NCBI GenBank assembly: GCA_951804985.1
Contig: OX638135.1
Coordinates: 39,716,002 to 39,780,001 of the forward strand
Length of the DNA stretch: 64,000 bases
Direction: 5' to 3'
Origin: Dryomyza anilis
Taxonomy: Eukaryota; Arthropoda; Insecta; Diptera; Dryomyzidae
This document shows, in pieces, positions 1 through 10,499 of this stretch. The translations under genes were made by a program, and so were the position numbers. Each line of letters opens with the position of its first letter. The first letter of the stretch is position 1. The notes under the pieces are model-generated. The model was not told where the DNA came from, searched no databases, and was given only the letters and a program-made list of their open reading frames with translations.

Positions 1-195
1 ATCATAGCACGACTTCTTTATTTCTAGATATCACAAAGGATTTGCTTATTAACATGGATAAAAAAGTAACTTCAGTATTAACATTGCAGCGATTGATTTT
101 TTAAACCATAATATTTTATGCTATAAATTGAAGGCGCAATATAAATTTGCTAACGTATCTTGCAAATTAATTATGTCATGTCAAGCTTTAAATGT
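1..195 (+). pseudogene. Non-LTR reverse transcriptase fragment (Jockey/CR1 type)
   Basis: The plus strand reads as decayed reverse transcriptase: a block like the LDFSKAFDTVNH region of Jockey/CR1 elements can be followed around positions 75-140 (SVLTL..DF, then HNILCYKLK) with stops and frame changes. The same stretch recurs at about 18285-18480, downstream of a clearer RT fragment, so both are copies of one non-LTR family. The left window edge cuts this copy. No catalytic YADD motif is present. The family assignment rests on this short block only. Confidence 0.55.
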
Positions 196-311
196 TGAAT
201 AAAAAAATTAAAAAAAAAAATCATATTACACTCATTCATGATTATGCAGCATCTAGTAATGCAATACAGAACCAATTTGCTCGCATGCATTACAAATAAG
301 CTACATTGCAA

Positions 312-740
312 TCAGGAACCGGTTTTTAAACACTCATTACAATTAACATCCAAAGATTGCAGTTCGGAATCAATTCGAACGGTATTGATTTCGAACTGCA
401 ATCTTTGGATGTTGTGGATGTTTTCCTTCATATTAACGAGTATTTCGACATGTTCAAGAAAGTTGGCACATACGATAGGAGTTTGAATGTTTGCCAATAT
501 GAAAGGGAAATGAAATTCGCGACTTAAACCAATATATATAATATTAAGTAAAGTAGATCCGAAAGTCATAATATTTAAACCATTCGCCGCTTTTAAAGTT
601 AAGTCTGACTTTCTTTTTATAGACTTAAAATTGTCAGCGGGTATGACTGAAACTATTGCACCTGTGTCCATAAGAAAGTTAAGTTTATTATGTTCATCAT
701 AGATAAATAGGTAACGAGAACTTTTAATCCCATCAGTAGT
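312..740 (-). pseudogene. Ty3/Gypsy aspartic protease fragment (CsRn1-like)
   Basis: On the minus strand an open stretch begins with the active-site motif MDTGAIVSVIP, followed by an AANG flap-like segment and a NFLEHV segment matching the conserved (G/A)DFL block of retrotransposon proteases. This pattern is typical of CsRn1-type Ty3/Gypsy polyproteins, in which the protease matures Gag-Pol. No RT follows downstream. The matching Gag piece (2182-2586) lies about 1.4 kb upstream on the same strand, separated by a different Gag (1206-1904). I read it as one old, interrupted element. Confidence 0.7.
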
Positions 741-1205
741 CGCTGATATGGTGGAAAAATCTTATTTAAATGATGTTGCTTATGTTATTTTTTTTTATTA
801 AAGTTGTGAAAGCTGCCAAAACTTTCATTAAAAGACCGATTTAAATAGTTCGATAATATATTGATGAATATATTTATTAATTATAAAAAGTAAAACGTTA
901 AATGTTTATAAGTTAATGCGAATCCATAGGAAGGTCGACGCAATGTCTTGGTGTTGGCTAATAGATTCGACGCGCAACAAGGCGTTAAATCGTCTGTAGC
1001 GTAGACAAAAATGTTGTATTTGTATGTATATTTAAATCTGGCAATCCCTCGACGACATATCGATACTTGTCAAGATTCTTTGTGATGGTAAAGGGACCCT
1101 TTTAACGCGGTTCCAATTTTTCGGTACTGGTAGCTTCATTTCCTAAAGAACTAAATCACCGACGTTGAAGGTTTTCGGAATAGCTTCGTAACGTCTTGCG
1201 GCTTT

Positions 1206-1904
1206 TCATCGATGGGCATCGATTTTCTTTGCTTCTGCACCCCGTTCATCATTTAAGTTAGCATCTAATTGGTTGTCGTTAATTTTACGTTCTTTTTCGT
1301 TTTCGAGAGTATTTACGTTACAAGAAACTTTGCGCACGAGCGTATTCGTATTTCCACAATTTTCCGGTTCACCCTTGCCATGCACTTTGTTACAATCGAT
1401 GCAACGTCGACGACGCTGCGGCTTAATGCAGTTGCGTGAAATAAATCCTTCCTTCGAACAATTAAAACAAATTATGGACTTTAATTTATTGTTATCGTTA
1501 TTTTCGTTATAATATTTCGGTAGACTTCGATATACGTCAAACTTTTCATTGCGATATATTCTTTCATCCTCGATTGCATCTCGCATATGCTTCATGCTGA
1601 TAAAACGCGTAGCGGTGATAGCCATTTGAAGCTCACGATGCTTCAAACCCTCTCGCATAAATTTAATTATGGCCAATTCGCTCAAGCCATACCGACGACC
1701 CAACGCACTCATTCTAAAACAATAATCGACAATACGTTCGTCCGATTTACGCCCCGCTGCACTCATTGTAAAATGCACGTCAGCTTCGTCTTGAACATTG
1801 CAAAATTCATCAGTCAACGCTTTTGAAAAGTCGCTCCAACTCAAATACAAAATTCGCGACGCGTCGAGCCATAAACGCGCAGCACCTATTAACGGACTGT
1901 ACAC
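1206..1904 (-). pseudogene. Retrotransposon Gag with CCHC zinc knuckle
   Basis: A 232-codon open stretch on the minus strand. Its first ~110 residues resemble the retrotransposon Gag capsid-type domain (ARLWLD, SWSDFSKAL, a MREGL segment near residue 85). A zinc knuckle follows: ICFNCSKEGFISRNC has CX2C and the terminal Cys, but the expected His is replaced, and a second Cys cluster (RRRCIDC, later C) comes after it. The C-terminal 60 residues are Asn/Glu/Lys-rich. Gag packages the element's RNA in particles. It is unlike the Gag at 2182-2586 and sits between that Gag and a protease of another lineage, so it is probably a separate nested element. No protease or RT of its own was found. Confidence 0.7.
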
Positions 1905-1929
1905 TTGAGTTGTTAAACTTTTAACTCAG

Positions 1930-2180
1930 ACAATTTAACCATTTTTGTTTTTTTTTATTAAAATCTCTTTTGTTTTTTATTTACTCGTTATGATTTTGTT
2001 TGCACGTTGCTTTCGTTTTTGCACTCGTTATCGTTTATATATCGTGTGTATACGTTGGTTTCTTTTTCGTTGTCGTCTACGTTTTCCTTTTTTTTCCGTA
2101 GATTCGTTTGTTTCACATTTCGTGTCTTCGTTGATGTCGTAAATTTTTAACAAATATTATGTCCTATTTTAACACGCGTA
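1930..2180. other. Pyrimidine-rich stretch between two Gag fragments
   Basis: T/C-rich on the plus strand (purine-rich on minus, the sense strand of both flanking Gags). It resembles the untranslated leader of an LTR element, but I see no second copy of it and cannot assign an LTR. Confidence 0.3.
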
Positions 2181-2181
2181 A

Positions 2182-2586
2182 TTAACTTGTCGCGTTAAAC
2201 CTTGTCGAACTTCGACGCCATGTGCAAAATATAGAACGAAGGTTATTGAAATTTTTTATCTCTCCCAAGTGTTCATATTTGTCACTTTGTCGTGGATTTA
2301 AAATTAAATCAAGACTTTTTGTAATAATTTGCTGTGGAAGTGCTATGATGACATTTTGATATTTTGCAGTATAATCGATTATGCCTTTGATAGAAGAATG
2401 CATTTCTGCTTGGAGAATCCAAGCTTCTGGAGATGATATCCAAAAAGAAGGCAATTTAATTGAATCCTTTTTTATATTGTTTTGATTTAATTGATTAGTG
2501 TTTGTTGTTTGTGTAATAAGAATCAAAGGGATGGGTTGTGTAATGACATTGTTTTGATTAGTGTTATTATCAACGTTTAAATGCAT
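2182..2586 (-). pseudogene. Ty3/Gypsy Gag N-terminal fragment (CsRn1-like)
   Basis: A 134-codon minus-strand reading frame with an Asn/Gln-rich N-terminus, then KLPSFWISSPEAW, which matches the 'KLPPFW...W' block opening the capsid domain of CsRn1-type Gags. A KYEHLGE segment follows near residue 105, where these Gags have 'KYDxLKE'. Similarity stops abruptly after it (frameshift or junction). The protease of the same type is at 312-740 on the same strand. Likely two pieces of one element; no LTR identified. Confidence 0.65.
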
Positions 2587-2589
2587 TGA

Positions 2590-3430
2590 ATTATCTTGCG
2601 TTCGCTGATTGTGTGATAGAGTTTACAATAATAAGATATATAAATTGTGTTTAAAATAAATATGTTAAATGTAAAATAATATGTAAATACTTATTATATT
2701 AAATTAATATACAATTGATTTTACTTAGCTGCAGTATGCAATAATGTTTGAAAACTTCTTTCTAGATTTCCTCGCAAAATTTGAATAATGATGAAAGACT
2801 CCAGTTCGGTTCACGTTAGTTGTGAAACTGCTGTTGTTGCTTGTTTGTTATTGCTATTCATGGTGATGTTGTTGTTGTTGATGTTATTGTTATTGTTAGT
2901 GCAATATGCTGCTATATTATTGTTCTTAATGGTGATGTCACTGTTGTTCATGTTGCAGATGATGTTGTAAATAGTAATATTGTCAAAAATAAAATGTTAA
3001 GGCATGCATTCCAATTCGGTTAAATGTATGCTACAGAGTAATGCATTATGAAGAACGATGGAAAATTTGTTGATGGTTTGCGTAAATATTCCGAGTTGGT
3101 ATTCTGAGTTCTTTTAATTGAATATTTATTTAATTCTTAGAATATTCAATTGTATTCTCAGGAGCTCCTGGTAAGATCGCCAATTTAGTAAGATCAATTT
3201 TTATAAATTCATTTTAAACAAGTATTTATTACAATTAACTTTTTGATACGCGCCAACTACCGTGGGATTAGTTTCCGTGACAGTCAGAAGGACTAATGCA
3301 GCCGATGGTAGTATTACCGGTTCGGTTATGGGGTACGTCGAAAAAAAGTTCAAACCGGCGGTAAATCTTAAACCAACCGGTTGAAGCAGGCTAAGTATCA
3401 AACTGGAGAGCCACGAAGCTCAGAAGGTTC
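2590..3430. repeat. Non-coding stretch with low-complexity trinucleotide tract
   Basis: No gene recognised. Positions 2830-2965 are an impure TTG/ATG/TTA trinucleotide tract on the plus strand. The open frames here are by-products of this composition. The remainder is AT-rich and unassigned. Confidence 0.6.
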
Positions 3431-3542
3431 ATGCAACCAAATTTAAACGGCCAGCTTGAGTGACCAATGACAGGGATAACATCCTTGAATTGGAAGAAAC
3501 GGGATGTTCGAAGCGTAATCGCACCCTTGAACCGAATCTGCC

Positions 3543-4200
3543 TTGGGATCAAAAGAGTCATTTAGCTCAGATAAACCCACAGGTAAGAGTATAGATATAA
3601 ACTTAAATAACCTTAACTTAAGTGAGCTTAACGTCTTAGATAACACAACGGAACGCCTGAGTACGATGAATCCTTGCTTGAGCCCAGCTCTGACGCAGGA
3701 ATTCACTACTTCAGTTGGGGTGAGCTAGAGCTATCCCAAACTGCAGATTCTAAGGCAAACTCCCGAAGTGGCTCCTTACTTTGGCAATATTAAATCCCAG
3801 AACGGTTTTAAAGTCCTCTCGTGCAAGTCCGAAGAAACACGGAACTGCCTAGTGAGAACAGTGGATGAACTGGGTGAGCCATGGAAAGGAGCTAAGCTAG
3901 AAGTTGTGACTTTCGAGAGCTTTCCAATGCGACCAAGAATGCGGGTATTCATCACTGGACCCACGCTTCCAAAGGATCGCCTGCTTGTGATGATAAGAAC
4001 GCAGAACAAGTTCATTTATCCGTCTGATGACTGGGTCATCATTAGAATTGAAGAACCCACCCAAGCCGGCCAAATGCAGAGACGTATACTTTCAATTTTT
4101 TGGGACCACTGCTTCCCGAAATATTCCAAGCCTGTATTGACCTGAACGACATTCCTAAAATTTGGAACGAAGTCAAGGTCGTATTTATACCTAAAGCTGG
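3543..4200 (+). pseudogene. LOA/R1-type LINE ORF1 fragment joined to RT start
   Basis: Two short plus-strand frames form a decayed ORF1. The second (from 3768) reads LGEPWKGAKLEVVTFESFP followed by TQNKFIYPSDDWVI, which I recognise as the DUF4780-type domain of ORF1 proteins in LOA-like LINEs. From about 4100 another frame switches to RT-like sequence ending IPKIWNEVKVVFIPKAGK, the conserved 'W..akv..IPKPGK' block, so the ORF1-EN interval has been deleted. A SINE interrupts the element at about 4208 and the RT/RNase H continues at 4536. Confidence 0.65.
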
Positions 4201-4207
4201 CAAAATT

Positions 4208-4535
4208 CATCATGCCTTACACGCGGCGGTAGCTCAGTAGTTAGTGCGTTGGACTGCGAGCCGAAACGTCCACGGTTCAAGCCTGGACTGGGGCTAACAA
4301 CATCTTTTCATAGAAACATTTTTCTATACAGAGCTACCTCTCGAAAGTAAATGGCAAACCTACGAGAGTAAAACATTGCCTATGAAAAGCTCTCACCCGC
4401 CGTTCGGATTCGGCAATAAACTGTAGGTCCCACCTCTTTGCGTACAAATATAACACGCACAGCTCAAAATGGTGAGAGAGCTCGACCGAAGTTCTTATAG
4501 GACTGTAGTGCCAAACTATTTTTTAAACGTTAAAC
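4208..4535 (+). repeat. tRNA-derived SINE, near-complete copy 1
   Basis: The first ~75 bases are tRNA-like: an A box TAGCTCAGTAG at 4230-4240, an anticodon-arm-like segment and a B box GGTTCAAGCC at 4274-4283, the internal RNA polymerase III promoter of SINEs. The tRNA-unrelated body holds landmarks shared with other copies: TTTCATAGAAACATTTTTCT, then AAACATTGCCTATGAAAAGC, CCGCCGTTCGGATTCGG, GGTGAGAGAGCTCG, and a tail CCAAACTATT. It sits inside a LINE: RT sequence stops just before it and resumes just after it. It would depend on a LINE for mobility. Confidence 0.85.
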
Positions 4536-5735
4536 CAAGCAAGACGGAATTAGTTCTGTTTACAAGCAAAAGTATTATTCGACACTTAACAATCCACAGA
4601 ATAGCCCTTGTCAGCATTACGGGAGCTATAAAAACTACAGCGACAGCTTCATTGGAAATAATTCTAAATATGCTTACAATAGACTTGTTTATTAAAGGGT
4701 TAGCGGCAAAGACTGCACTAAGACTATCTCAGGCTCCCCACTTTCGGAGCAACACTTACGGGTTTCAAATATTCTGCAAAATTTAAACATCACTCATTCC
4801 CAAACAGACTATGTAATACCTTTTATTGACTTTGGAAAAGAAATAAGAACCACCATCCCCACGAGGGAACTATGGACAGAAGCCAGAGTCATTATACCAC
4901 ACGACTTAAGTGTATACACTGATGGTTCCAAGATGGAACAGGGACAGGAAGCGGCATATACTTCGAAAAATTAAATATTGAAAAATCCATCAAAATTAGG
5001 GACGAATGCTCGATATTTCAAGCAGAAATATATGCAGTATCAGAGGCAGCTAGCTTGATCACGATGAGGGTAATACCAAAAACTGATATTACCATCTTCA
5101 TCGACATCCAAGCAACCATCAAAGCCATGCAGAATAGAAATATTACATCGGAGGTAGTCAGCCGTTGTCGCAGAGAACTCAATGTTCTAGATGAACAACA
5201 CTGTTTAAAACTGTGCTGATTACCAGGACATAACAATATTCCAGGAAATGAAAAAGCTTATGCACTTGCAAAGTTAGGAAATGTAATACAAACGAAAGAA
5301 ACAAATAACACTGTAAAACCACCTGTGACAGACTTCGAAATACGTATAACAAACAGACTCGAAGAACAAATGATAAAAAGATAGCACGACTCAAAATCAT
5401 CCCTCGCTACAAAAAAAAATATGAAACGACATAAAAAAGGGATACAGCAAGACTATACTAAAGTTCATAAAGAGAGAACTTAGATTAATAGTAGGAATTA
5501 TCACAGGACATAACTCCTTACTATCACATCTTAGAAAAATGGGTTTTAGAGGGGACGACCTGTGAAGGTCGTGCGGTGACAAAGAGGTTGAGGAAATCAG
5601 CTCTCATTTCCTCTGCCAATGTCCTGCACTATAGATCAAACGTAACCAAATTCTAGGCTCTTTTTTCATCAAGGAAATAGACGACATCAAGAACAAACAT
5701 CCGCTAAAAATAATGAAATTCATCCGCGCATCTGG
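4536..5735 (+). pseudogene. LOA/R1-type LINE: RT C-terminus and RNase H
   Basis: After the SINE, the plus strand resumes at the RT block before the thumb (LNVKPSKTELVLFTSK). An RNase H domain follows from about 4905: VYTDGSKMEQG carries the first catalytic Asp, IFQAEIYAV the Glu, and IFIDIQA the region of the next Asp (D-I instead of the usual D-S). A WLPGHNNIPGNEKA block and a degenerate C-terminal Cys cluster (around 5560-5630) complete the usual LOA arrangement. Several stops and frameshifts make it non-functional. An RTE fragment abuts it at about 5736. Confidence 0.75.
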
Positions 5736-6393
5736 ATGGACTGATTGGACCTTATCAGTGCGGCTTCAGACCTGGCAAGTCCACCATAGAACCGATTTTC
5801 ACATTGCGCCAAATCCTGAAAAAGACCAAAGAGAGGCAGATCGACAACCACCACCTCTTCGTCGACTACAAAGCTGCATTCGACAGTCCGATAAGGAGAT
5901 GCCTATACGCCACCATGTCTGAGTTCGGTATACCTGTGCAGCTTATAAGGCTTTGCAGGATGACCCTGAGCGACACACGTTGCTCAGTGAGAATTGGGAA
6001 CAACCTGACCAATACGTTTAATAACGAACGAGGTTTCAGACAAGGCGATTCCTTATCGTGTAACTTCTTCAACCTAATAATGGAGAAGATTGTAAGAGCT
6101 GCACAACTCCATCACAATGGCACTATTTTCAACAAAAGTTCCATGCTGCTCGGGTACGCAGATGATATCGACATCTTTGGGCAGAGCGTACGAGCAGTCA
6201 GTGCAGCATTCTTCAGTTTAGAGAACAAATCACGTCGAATGGGTATTACGATGAACGAGGACAAGACGAAGTACCTGGTGTCAACAAATAAAGAGTCCCG
6301 GTGTCTTGGACAATACGTCACTATTGAGAACCACAACTTCGAATTTGTGAAGGACTTCGTACCTAGGTACCAGCATCAACAAGGAAAACAATG
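5736..6393 (+). pseudogene. RTE-type LINE reverse transcriptase fragment
   Basis: Begins at the RT block LCGFRPGKST and continues FVDYKAAFDSP, RGFRQGDSLSCNFFN and the catalytic YADDID (about 6155-6175), ending near YLGTSIN. The same sequence is in the longer RTE copies at 43780-45435 and 56112-58683. Both ends are truncated: no endonuclease, no C-terminal block, no 3' microsatellite. The longest open frame is 210 codons (5804-6436), but the last ~15 codons run beyond the homology into flanking sequence. Confidence 0.8.
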
Positions 6394-6785
6394 CACTATG
6401 GGACAGAAGCTTAGTCTAGCTCGCCGAAAATCATAAATTAAAGTTTGTTGCAGAAAGTTTAAAAATATGTCATTTGATTAATAATTTATGAGAACCTAGA
6501 GAACAAATAAAAAATGTACACCCTAGTGAAAAAATCCTTCTGTAGGCTTGCTTAAAGTGAAAAAATTAAACAAGTGTTTTTCCAGAAATAAAAATGGGTT
6601 ACATTAAAACTCTCATAACTCTTTCAATATATATTCCACATGCAGAGTTTTAGTTTTATATTATTGGGAATTGAGAGAACTATCATCTTGTATATCAAAA
6701 ATTTCAAATGGCTATTCGTGTTTTTCCTGATTATCTGTTAAAAACATAAAACAAAAATTACGTATTTTTTATGCAAAAGTAGACA
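6394..6785. other. Unassigned AT-rich stretch
   Basis: No coding similarity and no repeat shared with the rest of the window that I can see. Confidence 0.4.
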
Positions 6786-7065
6786 TAGAAAAAAAGGCAT
6801 AATGTCTGAAATGTCTTCTTTCTAACGGTGTTAAATTCGGTACAATATGGGTATCAAATGAATGGAAATACTTCAGCGATGGAAAGTTTGTAGTTATTTT
6901 CAGGAATCGTATATCCTGATGACATATTTAGCACTTTTAATGGTAACCACACATATGTGTACGGTATTAATAGTCCGCTTAGACCGACTATAATTTTGAT
7001 AATCCTAACTATCATAATAACACCTACTTTAAAATTTCCTATGTAACCTTCCCAACTGGTTTTAT
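6786..7065 (+). mobile_element. INE-1/DINE-1-like Helentron, 3' part
   Basis: Nearly the same sequence as the 3' half of the element at 8357-9040: the AATATGGGTATCAAATGAA motif, a potential stem-loop AGTCNGCTTAGACCGACT near 6975, and an ending of ACCTACTTTAAAATTTCC...CTTCCCAACTGG. The 5' half with the GTCY microsatellite is missing. Non-autonomous, no coding capacity. Confidence 0.75.
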
Positions 7066-8356
7066 TTTATTATTAAAATTTTATGTTTTTAATGAATTTT
7101 CTTTAATATTGATAATACAACTTAATTAATGGATCCATAAAAACAATTGTAATGTTTTTTTTTTAATTTTATATGATTTTTGATTTTTAAATATATACAT
7201 ATATAATCTGTGAAGAGAGATCCGCATCCACAGATCAAAAGTGACATCCGTTACATCCCTAATATTTAATAATAAAAGATTCAAGTTGAAAACCCTGTAT
7301 TGGCTGAATTGTATGAGAAAAAAAGATACAGAACAATTTAAACAAATGAAGGACAAAGAAGAATAATATATTTCGAATCACAAGGTGTTAAATATAAAAA
7401 CAGTCCTTTCAAAAGAAGGACGAATGGTCACAGTATCCATATATTGACTTTTATTCATGCCATTCGCAATGTCAAAATTCAAGATCTACGAAAACCTACA
7501 CTTTATTTTAATATAATTGTTAACATTAAATACATACAAAAGACGATAAAACGTGACATTTGCAAATACTGGTACCACAGCTTCAACATATCGGATTCTT
7601 TTTTTTTATGATGTCATTGCGTTTGGCATTAAATCTGCAATATGGAAATGTACTGCGGATGCGAATGTTAATCGATGCCTGCAGAATGTTAAGCATGTAA
7701 CAAAATGCATTAAACAACTCGATGTTGAAAATGATTGGTTGTGACGCCATTTGAATAGATCTGATTTGGTGGTGCGAGTAATTTCTACAAATACCAAGAA
7801 TTTAGAAGAGATGGTGTACAAGATTGGTGCTTTTTCGGGTGTAAAATTGAGCCCAAATCAAATATTGCTATGCATGCGCCTGTGCTCGCCAATGCAAATC
7901 TTATGAAAAAATGTTCACCCCGCCGCACAGTGTGATATTTTTCAAAATGCCGAATTTCGGTAGTAAATTTTAATAATTTCGACTCGTTGTTGGCTCGTAT
8001 ATCTTTCCATCATGAATTGGCAAACCTTACTGCGTCGTTTGCTGTCCCTGTCGCTCTACTTTTGTAGCGTCCCTGCATTTTTACGCATTTTTATGTAAAT
8101 GATTAAATTTGGGCTCAAATCATAATTTAATATATGAGTTTTCAAGTCGTATTTAAATTGTAATATTTGAAATTCAAAAAGGTATTAGTAAGTTGTTCCC
8201 CTTTCAGATTACATTTAGTATAAAAATCCATTTTTTTTAGAAAATGGATTTTAAAATAAAAAATTGAATTCTGTTTAATATGAGACATTATTTCTTGTAT
8301 GTACCCAAAAATATATCTCCAATTTTATTCAGAAGTGTTGGTGTCTTGCTGAATTT
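7066..8356. other. Unassigned stretch with a CACAGTG terminus-like site
   Basis: No convincing gene: the two overlapping short frames at 7553-7821 on opposite strands show no known domain. At 7921-7932 the sequence CGCCG-CACAGTG looks like a Transib-type terminus next to its GC-rich 5-bp target (compare 62541 and 63510), but no opposite end was found. Confidence 0.35.
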
Positions 8357-9040
8357 TATACCCTACACTAAGAGTGAAAGGGTATATTCAGTTTGGTACG
8401 CCGTTTGTAACACCCAGAAGGAAGCATCTCCGGTATGGAAAGTATATATATTCTTGATCAGCATGACCTCCTGAGTCGATTTAGCGATGTCCGTCTGTCC
8501 GTCTGTCTGTCCGTCTGTCTGTTGAAATCCCTACTACTTTTAAAATTGAAGAGCTAGATAAATGAAACTTATAACTTAGATTACTAATATACCTACGCTG
8601 TATAGCGAGATCGGTCCATTGAGACCTATGATCCGATCACTTATGTTCAAATACCTCATATAAAATGTACATATAAAGATCAATTTTTATGTATACGTGC
8701 TTAGGTAAACTTTTTTGGTCAAATATATATTGATATCATGCTCAAATACATGATAATAATGTTTTCCGGCGAAAAGACTTGTGGTTCACAAAAAAAAATC
8801 GAAATTCGGTACACCTACCCATTTGTAAATATGGGTATCAAATGAATGGAAATTCTTCAGCGATTGAATGTTTGTAGTTATTTTCAGGATTCGTATACCC
8901 ATCACTTTGAATGGTAACCACACATATGTGTAGGGTATTTATAGTCGGCTTAGACCGACTATAATTTTGATAATCCCAACTATCATAATAACACCTACTT
9001 TAAAATTTCCCATGTGATATAACCTTCCCAACTGGTTTTA
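8357..9040 (+). mobile_element. INE-1/DINE-1-like Helentron, near-complete
   Basis: Starts TATACCCTACACTAAGAG and passes through GTAACACCCAGAAGGAAGC, TCTTGATCAGCATGACC and a GTCC/GTCT microsatellite. The order and many words match the 5' end of the Drosophila INE-1 (DINE-1) elements as I know them. The 3' half carries the GGGTATCAAATGAATGG motif, a GTCGGCTTAGACCGAC stem-loop and the ending CTTCCCAACTGG. Helentrons are rolling-circle transposons; this one has no Rep/helicase ORF and is non-autonomous. A second copy in opposite orientation follows immediately. Confidence 0.75.
8487..8522 (+). repeat. GTCY microsatellite inside the Helentron
   Basis: Tandem tetranucleotides GTCC/GTCT, the hallmark internal microsatellite of dipteran mini-me/DINE-type elements. 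The reverse-oriented counterpart is at about 9189-9236, and a shorter version is at about 62370-62400. Confidence 0.85.
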
Positions 9041-9049
9041 ATTAAAGTA

Positions 9050-9372
9050 ATCTCAAAATTCGGATCATAGGTCACAATGGACCGATCTCGCCAATTTTTT
9101 CGCACATACAGCGTAGGTGTATTAGTAATCTAAGTTATAAGTTTCAGTTATCTAGCTCTTCAATTTTAAAAGTAGTAGGGATTTCAACAGACAGACGGAC
9201 AGACAGACGGACAGACAGACAGACGGACAGACGGACATCGCTAAATCGACTCAGGAGGTCATGCTGATCAAGAATATCTATACTTTTCCATACCGGAGAT
9301 GCTTCCTTCTGGGTGTTACAAACGGCGTACCAAACTGAATATACCCTTTCACTCTTAGTGTAGGGTATAAAA
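9050..9372 (-). mobile_element. INE-1/DINE-1-like Helentron, 5' part, reversed
   Basis: Reverse complement of 8357-8650: same start motif (GTGTAGGGTATA at its right edge), same GTCY tract and the CTAGCTCTTCAATTTTAAAA segment. It stops at the segment containing GGACCGATCTCGC, so the 3' half is missing. With its neighbour it forms an imperfect palindrome with arms of about 300 bp. Confidence 0.75.
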
Positions 9373-9377
9373 ACTGA

Positions 9378-9668
9378 GAAAAATACAGTAAAATTTTGCT
9401 CCAGTTGAATAAGGCCAGTACAAATTAATGATGAAAAACACAGTAAACCATGGATTTTTGAAAACTTTAGTACAACACATTTAAGAGTGGCTACTTTCAT
9501 TATTATTTTAAAAGTCCATTCTTCAAATTAACTTAAAAGTAGTCCACGTCACCAATTATAGAAATGCCTCCATCAAAATATTTTTTAATCAAGGATACTG
9601 AAATCCTGCTTGTATTAATTTAAACAATAAAGTATTATTTGTCATCAGCTTCACTATTATTGTTAACT
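9378..9668 (-). repeat. Inverted repeat arm (left)
   Basis: Reverse complement of 14607-14840 with about 85-90% identity by eye. Shared landmarks are GAAGCTGATGACAAATAATA, GTGTTTTTCATCATTAATTT and CTGGCCTTATTCAA. It flanks the mag-like LTR element on the left; the partner arm is directly at that element's right target duplication. Confidence 0.7.
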
Positions 9669-9669
9669 A

Positions 9670-10309
9670 ACCATTAACAAGCATTTTCTCTCGCACTCTC
9701 TAGAAAGGTTTTGTAATTAAAAAAAGGTCAATATTTGTATCTCTTGTTTTTATTATCCTTGTTATTCTTATCCATGATGCCCATTAAGTTTTTGTTTTAT
9801 GTTGGATATCAATGGAATTGATCAAACATTTTATTTTAACTGTGGAAATGACATTGGTTGCCTTTAAATTTAGGTAATTATAAATTTGCTCAAAGCCACA
9901 TTTAAGTCTATACTAATTCGACAAGAGATTATGAAGTTTTGATGTTCATCTGCTTAATGTTACCTTATTTTTTTGAATGTATAAGAAACCAAATAATGTT
10001 TGGTGGAAGATTAAATGTGACTAATGTTAAAAAGCCCTGTGATGAAGCAAAAAAATACTCAATTTTCTGTTGAACTTTCTTCATTTTAGAGATTTTAGAA
10101 AGGTCCTTGTTGGAAAGTCTACAAAAACAAAATGATGGTATAACTAACCAAACATTGTCCTTACAATTGTCTACAATTGAATTGCAACATTTATCCGATA
10201 TGTGCATCAGGGATAATAAAAACAAGGATTATGTTATAAAAAGTCAACTTTTTAAAATTAAAAATTCTTAAAAGAGTGTGTCAAACAGTACAGAAAATGA
10301 TAATTAATG
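9670..10309. other. Unassigned AT-rich stretch left of the Gypsy element
   Basis: The minus-strand 86-codon frame at 9965-10225 (MFLLSLMHISDKCCNSIVDN) has no recognisable domain. I see no repeat relation apart from the flanking inverted arm. Confidence 0.35.
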
Positions 10310-10314
10310 GTCAG

Positions 10315-10435
10315 TGTAGAAACACGCTAGTTCACATGCTCGTTTGCTCTCAAATGAAAGTTTATTTGACACACTATTTCTAACATACTTGATATTATAA
10401 ATATAACAGTATCACAAGTACTGCAAGATACTACA
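10315..10435 (-). repeat. LTR of the mag-like element (3' LTR in element orientation)
   Basis: 121 bp, TG...CA ends, direct repeat of 14480-14600. Adjacent outer bases GTCAG match those outside the other LTR. Confidence 0.9.
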
Positions 10436-10499
10436 TCATTTCTTTCTTTTATAACAAAAATATATAATAAACGAAATAGATCAGTTAATAATTTATTTT

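Noticed and set aside
2788..3023. Two overlapping hydrophobic small ORFs
   Set aside because: Produced by a TTG/ATG trinucleotide tract in two frames; low complexity, no start or context support.
4208..4285. tRNA gene call
   Set aside because: A and B boxes are present, but the sequence continues into the conserved SINE body, the same head-body unit recurs elsewhere, and the acceptor stem does not pair well. It is the head of a SINE.
7921..8360. Complete Transib-like MITE at 7926
   Set aside because: CGCCG-CACAGTG is suggestive, but no matching inverted terminus or second CGCCG was found downstream, and the interior does not match the 62.5-kb element.
8487..9236. GTCY tracts as independent microsatellites
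   Set aside because: They occur at the same place inside each INE-like element, so they are part of it.
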